Source: Cochliopodium minus
Lineage: Eukaryota; Discosea; Himatismenida; Cochliopodiidae
DNA length: 26,258 nucleotides
NCBI GenBank assembly: GCA_024220525.1
Contig: JAMYWO010000269.1
Coordinates: 22,002-48,259 of the forward strand
Direction of reading: 5' to 3'
Shown here piece after piece: positions 21,237 to 26,258 of this stretch. Positions within the stretch are counted from its first letter, which is position 1, and each line of letters starts with the position of its first letter. The notes beneath the pieces were generated by a model. That model was not told where the DNA came from. It did no database searches and saw only the letters and a list, made by a program, of their open reading frames with translations. A program made the position numbers and the translations under genes.

Positions 21237-24200
21237 ATGGAAAATATAAGAGTATTTGTAAGAATAAGACCATTTTCTGAACAAGAAAGATTAGTTCAAT
21301 CAAAATGTGTTGAACAATTTTCTTCGAATTCACTCAAAATGTTAGGAAATAGTCAAAAAGTATTTACATTTGATGCAGTATCAGGAGAAGATAGTACTCA
21401 AGTAAACAAAATCAATCAAAATTAAAGTAAATTAATATATAATTCATTTTAAAGACCGAGATGTTCCAAATTGTTGGAAAAGAAGCAACAAAAAATTGTG
21501 TAGAAGGATATCATACTTGTATTTTTACTTATGGACAAACTGGTATAATTCTTTTATTTTGGCGCAATTTGTTTTAATTTATTTTTAATTTTTCATTTTG
21601 ATAAGGTTCTGGTAAAACACATACATTACAAGGACCAACAAATCAAGATGGATCTATTGATGAACTTAATGAACAAAAAGGATTGATACCAAGAGTATTC
21701 GAATATCTTTTCTATCTTATTCAAGAAAAAGAGAAAATGGGAATTGAATATTTATGTAAATGTTCATATTTGGAAATTTATAATGAAACAATAACAGGTA
21801 AAAAAAAAAATTTATTTCAAAATATTCTCTTGATCAAATTTCAAAATCAAATTCAAACAAAAAAAAAAAAACAAAAAAAAAAAATGAACAGATCTTTTGA
21901 AACCTGGAACTACAAAATTAAAGATAAGAGAAGATTTTAAGAAAGGAGTGATGACTGAAGGATTGAGCGAAGAAATAATCACAAATTCAAAAGATGCACT
22001 TGAATATCTGAGAATAGGATCATTAAATAGACATATTGGATCAACATCAATGAATAAACAAAGTAGCAGATCACATAGTGTATTCAGGTAAAATTTCAAA
22101 GAAAAAAAAAGAGGAAATTGAATAATGAACAACAAATTCTTAATATATACAGTATATCAATTGAATCAAAGGATAATAATCTTGGATCAACAAATATCAG
22201 ATATTCCAGATTGAATTTGATTGATTTGGCTGGTAGTGAAAGACAATCAGGAGCAACAGGAACAAATGCAAAAGGATTGAGATTAAAGGAAGCAGGAAAT
22301 ATTAACAAATCATTATCAGTGTTGGGAAATGTGATCAGATCTCTTGCAGATATTTCACAAGGAATTGAAAAACATGTTCCATATAGAGATTCCAAACTCA
22401 CTTTTTTGTTGAAGGATTGTTTGGGTGGAAATAGCAAAACAAGTATTATTGCCACTATCAGTCCTGCAGAAGCAAGTTTCTTCGAGACAATTTCCACACT
22501 CAATTTTGCATCAAGAGCAAAATTCATTAAGAATAATGCGATTGTGAATGAAGATTCCACATCTATTGAGCTATTGCAGAATAAGATCAAACAATTACAA
22601 CTGGAATTGCAGCAAGAGAAATCAAGGGGAAAGAATCACAAGAATCAAGGACAAAATGAATTATTTGGAGAACAAATCTCGATGATTAACACCAATCAAA
22701 ACAAGATTTCCTATCAACAAGAGCAAGAGATCGAAGGGCTTAAAGATCGAATCCAACAGTTGCAAAACACCTTGTCTGAAGCACTTGAAAGGGGAGATAT
22801 TTTGCAAAACATCAACACCGATCAAAATTTGCAGATAAAACAAGTAAACAGCATGTGCGAAAAGAAAGAAAACTTTCTTCAAGCAGCCAAAATGATCCAA
22901 AACTTGAAAGAAAGTCAGTTGCAGGTTTTGGGATCTTCTGAAGTACTCTCTTTGTTCGAAAACAACACTGAAATTCCTTCTCTGCAGACAGAAGAAGAGT
23001 TGAAACAAAAGACATCCACTCAAATCTTTAAATTGTTGTTGGAAGAATGCCAAATTTTGAAAAAGCAAGTACAAGAACAACCTGAAATTAATTCTTTGAA
23101 TCTTTCCATCAACCAACTTGAGAAACAAATCAGTATAAACTCTAACAACCAACAAGAGATTGTTCTTTTGAGATCTCTCACTGAAAAACTTTCAAATGAG
23201 ATCAGATATCTCATCCAGACAAAGGATCTTTCTCAATTCCACCAAAACCAAACAAAGTTGATCTTGCAACTAGAAGAATTTCAAAAGGATTCTATCACTG
23301 ACAAGCAGATTATCCTCAACCTTGAAAACGAGCTCAAAAACTCCAACAAACTCGTTATGCAATTGCAGAATTCTCTAGATGAAATGGAAAACAAGAAAAA
23401 CAAGGAAATAGAGCAAATTAAACAAACTTTCTACCAAAACTTGGACTCTCTTAAGGAGAAATACGAACTTGAAGGATCAGTTTCTCCTAACCAACTTAAC
23501 ACGTTGAACTCAAAACTCCAAGTTTATCAATTAGAGAATGAAACACTTCAACAACAATCGCAACAATTGAATTCTCAACTTGAGACTCTCAACCAAAAGT
23601 TCCAACAACTTCAAAACGATAACTTGACTCTTCAACAACAACTGGACTCTTTTTCTTCTCAAAACTCTCTTTTGAATCAACAACTTGATTTGCAAAAACA
23701 AAGCTCTATCTCTTCTCCTGCTTTGTATTTATTCAAGCAAAAGCTCACCAATTTGGACCAATCTTCTCCACAAAAGTCTAACACCGAAACAAATGAAGAG
23801 TCCATACCAAGTACCCCTTTTTCTTCAAAAAAGAATAACTCCGTAATACTCCCTCCTCAAGTTATTCAATTCTCTCCTTTGTCTCTTTTTACACCTAATT
23901 CCAAATCTACTCCTATGTCCAATAAGAGTGGAACTCCAATTTACAATAATAGTCAAGTCAAATCTACTCCATTAAACAAGAACTATGATTCTGTTTTTAC
24001 TCCTAACGAAAAAATAACTTCCTCCTGCTTCAGCAGTCCTATTTCTTCCCCAACCAACCAAAAGATTTTGGAATTGCAAAGAAACAATGCTGAATTGGAT
24101 TATCAACTCCTTCAAGTCAACAAGCTCTTGAAAGAAAGAGATTCTTCATTGGAGAAAAGGGAAGAGGAGATGAGTAACTTGAAAGATGAATTTGAATCAA

Positions 24201-26258
24201 GATTGGAGGAATCCGATTTCAAGATCCAAAATCTTGAAAAGAAATGCTTGAAGTACCGAAAACACAAAGTTGAATCTATTAATCTCCGCAATGTTGTCTT
24301 CCAGAACCAAATCAAATGTGAAGAACATACCAAGCTATTGAACGAACAACAAAACCTTCTTCATGTTCTCCATCAACATAACTTGACTTTTCAACAAAGC
24401 GAGAAAGAGATCCCTGAAAAGCAAGAAAACCAAAATGTTCAAGAGGAAAAGAAAGAGTTTCAAAGAGTTGAAGAATCTACTCATGCTCTATCAGAGGAAG
24501 GAATGATTGAAAAGCAAGAAACAAATGTTGAAAAACAAGAAATAGTTGATGTGAAACAAGAAACAGTAAGTGTTGAGAAACAAGAAACTCTAGACAGTTC
24601 TATTCTTTTGAACAAATTATCTGAACTAGCTCTCAAACTCAAAGAGAGCAATGAGTTGGTCAACATCCATTCAAAAAAGTGCGAGAAACTTGAAAAGAAG
24701 AAAATAGATCTCCAAACCAAACTTGTAGAATTGGAGAAAAGCACCAACCACATTTTTGAACAAAACAACATGAAAGAGAGCAGGATCTTTGTGATTGAAA
24801 AAGATCTGGAATCTTTAGCTTCTCACAATGAACAACTCAAAAAGTCCCTTCAATCCACAACCATGCAACTTGAAGACTTGTCATTGAAGAATGAAGAACT
24901 TTGCGCAGAAAAACTAAATTTAGAAAACTACAATGTTGAAATCGAAAACTATTTCTCGCAACTCACTCAAAGCACCTCTTTTTCAAGGTTTATGAAGGAA
25001 ACTGATTCTGTCTTTGAGACTTGGGTTGAATTAGAAAATTCAATGCTCCTTTTTTTGAACAGTACTTCACTGAATGAATCTTCTGTTGATATCGAGCATT
25101 CGAACCAACAAGGGGATGTCATTTGTACACCTAACAAAAACCAAAACATGTTCACTCCTCTTTCAAACAGAAAGCTTTTTACTCCTCACAAAGGATTGGT
25201 GTCTCCTTTCCCTTCTAAAGATAGATCTTTCCTAGAAAATTTGCAAAAAAGCTTGAAGAAGTCCAAGAAAGAAAGAACTTTGCATCAGGAAAAGTACATC
25301 CAAGAATTGAAAGAAAAGTTGAAAGAAAACGAAAGAAACATGAAAAACTTTGGTTTATCTTTTGAGAAAATGAAACACAAAAGTGAGGAATTGCAAAAAA
25401 ACTTTAGCAACTCTAAAAAGCAAGTGGATTTCTTCTTGAACAAAAATAAAAAGTACAGAAAATTGTTTGCGGAGCTCGAGAAAGAATACAAAATTTCCAC
25501 CGAGACAGTTTCTGATCAACAAAAGAAGATAGAAGACTTGGAGCTCAAAAACATCACCCTTGAGGAGAGATTTGAAAAGTTGAGCAAAGAAAATTCTAGT
25601 TTGAGTGGAAATCTGAACACCAGACAAAAAATACAACACTTGAAACAAGTGAAGGAAGAAAGACATGTCCTTCAAAAAAAGATCGATGATCTGAGCGAAA
25701 AAATAAAAGTTTTGAACGAGGAAGTTTCTTGCTACAAAGAGAAATTTGGACCTTTGAGGGATCAAAATAGCATCGATCAACAAACTAAAAAAATGAACAG
25801 AAGAAGAATAGAAGTTGTGGAAGAAGTCAACATTAACAACGATATTCCTAAAAGAAAGATCGAATCTGTTGAAAAATCAAACGAGAAATCAATCGGAGGA
25901 AGAAAAGCTGTTGCTGGTTTGTTGAACTTTGTAAACTCTCATTTCAATCCTATCACTCAGTTTACTCTCAACAACAGAAACGGAGGAAACAAATCAGTGG
26001 ATGAAAATACTGGCTCTCCAAAGTATCTTTGCTTGTGTTGTACTTGGAGCGGATCAAGCTACGAGAGTCACAAAATAGGATCTGGTCACAAAGATTTTGT
26101 GGAGAAATACTCCAAAGTTTTGCAGCATTATGAGGTATCTGAGAAAGAAATCTCTCCTGACTATCCTTTCGTTAGGGTCAATGACAAGAAAATCATCACT
26201 AAGGAGAGGATCTTTCATATTCTTTCCAAGGAATTCGGGTTAATCAAATCTGATTTCC
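21237..26258 (+). CDS. Kinesin-12 (KIF15-like) motor with long coiled-coil tail, 3'-partial
   Basis: Exons are 21237-21401, 21455-21542, 21606-21797, 21892-22087 and 22153 to beyond the window, with introns of 53-94 nt. At least 1582 residues are visible and the frame is open at the last base. The N-terminal motor starts at residue 2 ([16 protein letters not shown]). The P-loop GQTGSGKT (82-89) is split by intron 2. Switch I NKQSSRSH (203-210) and switch II DLAGSE (238-243) are intact. The neck reads [13 protein letters not shown], characteristic of kinesin-12. The tail is coiled coil, interrupted by S/T-P-rich stretches (around 23765-24060 and 25120-25210) that look like cyclin-dependent kinase targets. 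Near the end, C1507, C1510, H1520 and H1526 form a zinc-finger-like C-x2-C-x9-H-x5-H. Kinesin-12 motors act on spindle or phragmoplast microtubules, which fits sharing a promoter with H2B. Confidence 0.95.
21560..21567 (+). promoter_or_regulatory. TGGCGCAA element in kinesin intron 2
   Basis: The intron 21543-21605 contains TTTTGGCGCAATTT, which includes both TTTGGCGC and the TGGCGCAA core seen near H1 and H2B. It lies about 325 nt downstream of the kinesin ATG. All other bases of this intron are essentially A/T. Confidence 0.45.

Noticed and set aside
22661-23155. 164-codon minus-strand open frame
   Set aside because: Antisense to the kinesin coiled coil; heptad-rich coding often leaves its complement open.

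Overview
This window is nuclear DNA from a very AT-rich, intron-bearing protist. Every recognisable gene is eukaryotic: a Roco-family kinase, a class II-like myosin, a linker histone, histone H2B, a kinesin-12-like motor, an ankyrin pseudokinase, a RING/transmembrane E3 ligase and a PH-domain protein. Introns begin GT, usually GTAAAA, and end AG. They are close to pure A/T and often low-complexity. TAA and TGA are both used as stops, so the code looks standard. The gene set and base composition suggest an amoeboid or amoeboflagellate lineage, either Amoebozoa or an Anaeramoeba-like metamonad. This placement is an inference and could be wrong.

Layout. Plus strand, 444-6490: the 3' part of a Roco (ROC-COR-kinase) gene in 14 in-frame exons, including a 24-nt micro-exon. 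An uncertain ROC-like exon at 168-333 carries an in-frame TGA. A long run of minus-strand genes then extends from 6599 to 20988. Read in the 3'-to-5' direction these are: short-tailed myosin II (6599-9704), GH1/AT-hook linker histone (9858-10760), ankyrin-repeat pseudokinase (11155-14954), a small four-exon protein with a possible ubiquitin-like fold (15386-15955), a cysteine-rich twin-CX9C protein (16193-16867), an RNFT-like RING E3 ligase (17057-18521), a PH/coiled-coil protein (18841-20238) and H2B (20518-20988). Plus strand, 21237 to the window edge: a kinesin-12-like motor, divergent from H2B and still open at the last base.

Most models come from exon joins I worked out by hand. In each one every splice phase agrees and conserved domains are restored across the junctions (for example the Roco HRD loop, the RING C-x2-C pair, the PH tryptophan and the ankyrin repeats).

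Functional themes. Cytoskeletal motors (myosin, kinesin), chromatin proteins (H1, H2B) and signalling proteins (Roco kinase, pseudokinase, PH protein, E3 ligase) are interleaved. The clearest cross-gene signal is regulatory. The rare G+C-rich word TGGCGCAA, which resembles the E2F/DP site TTTGGCGC, occurs upstream of H1, between H2B and kinesin, and in kinesin intron 2. H2B also has a 6-bp-stem hairpin 56 nt after its stop, reminiscent of the histone mRNA stem-loop. Together these suggest a cell-cycle-controlled set. I saw no tRNA, rRNA, transposon or virus-derived element.
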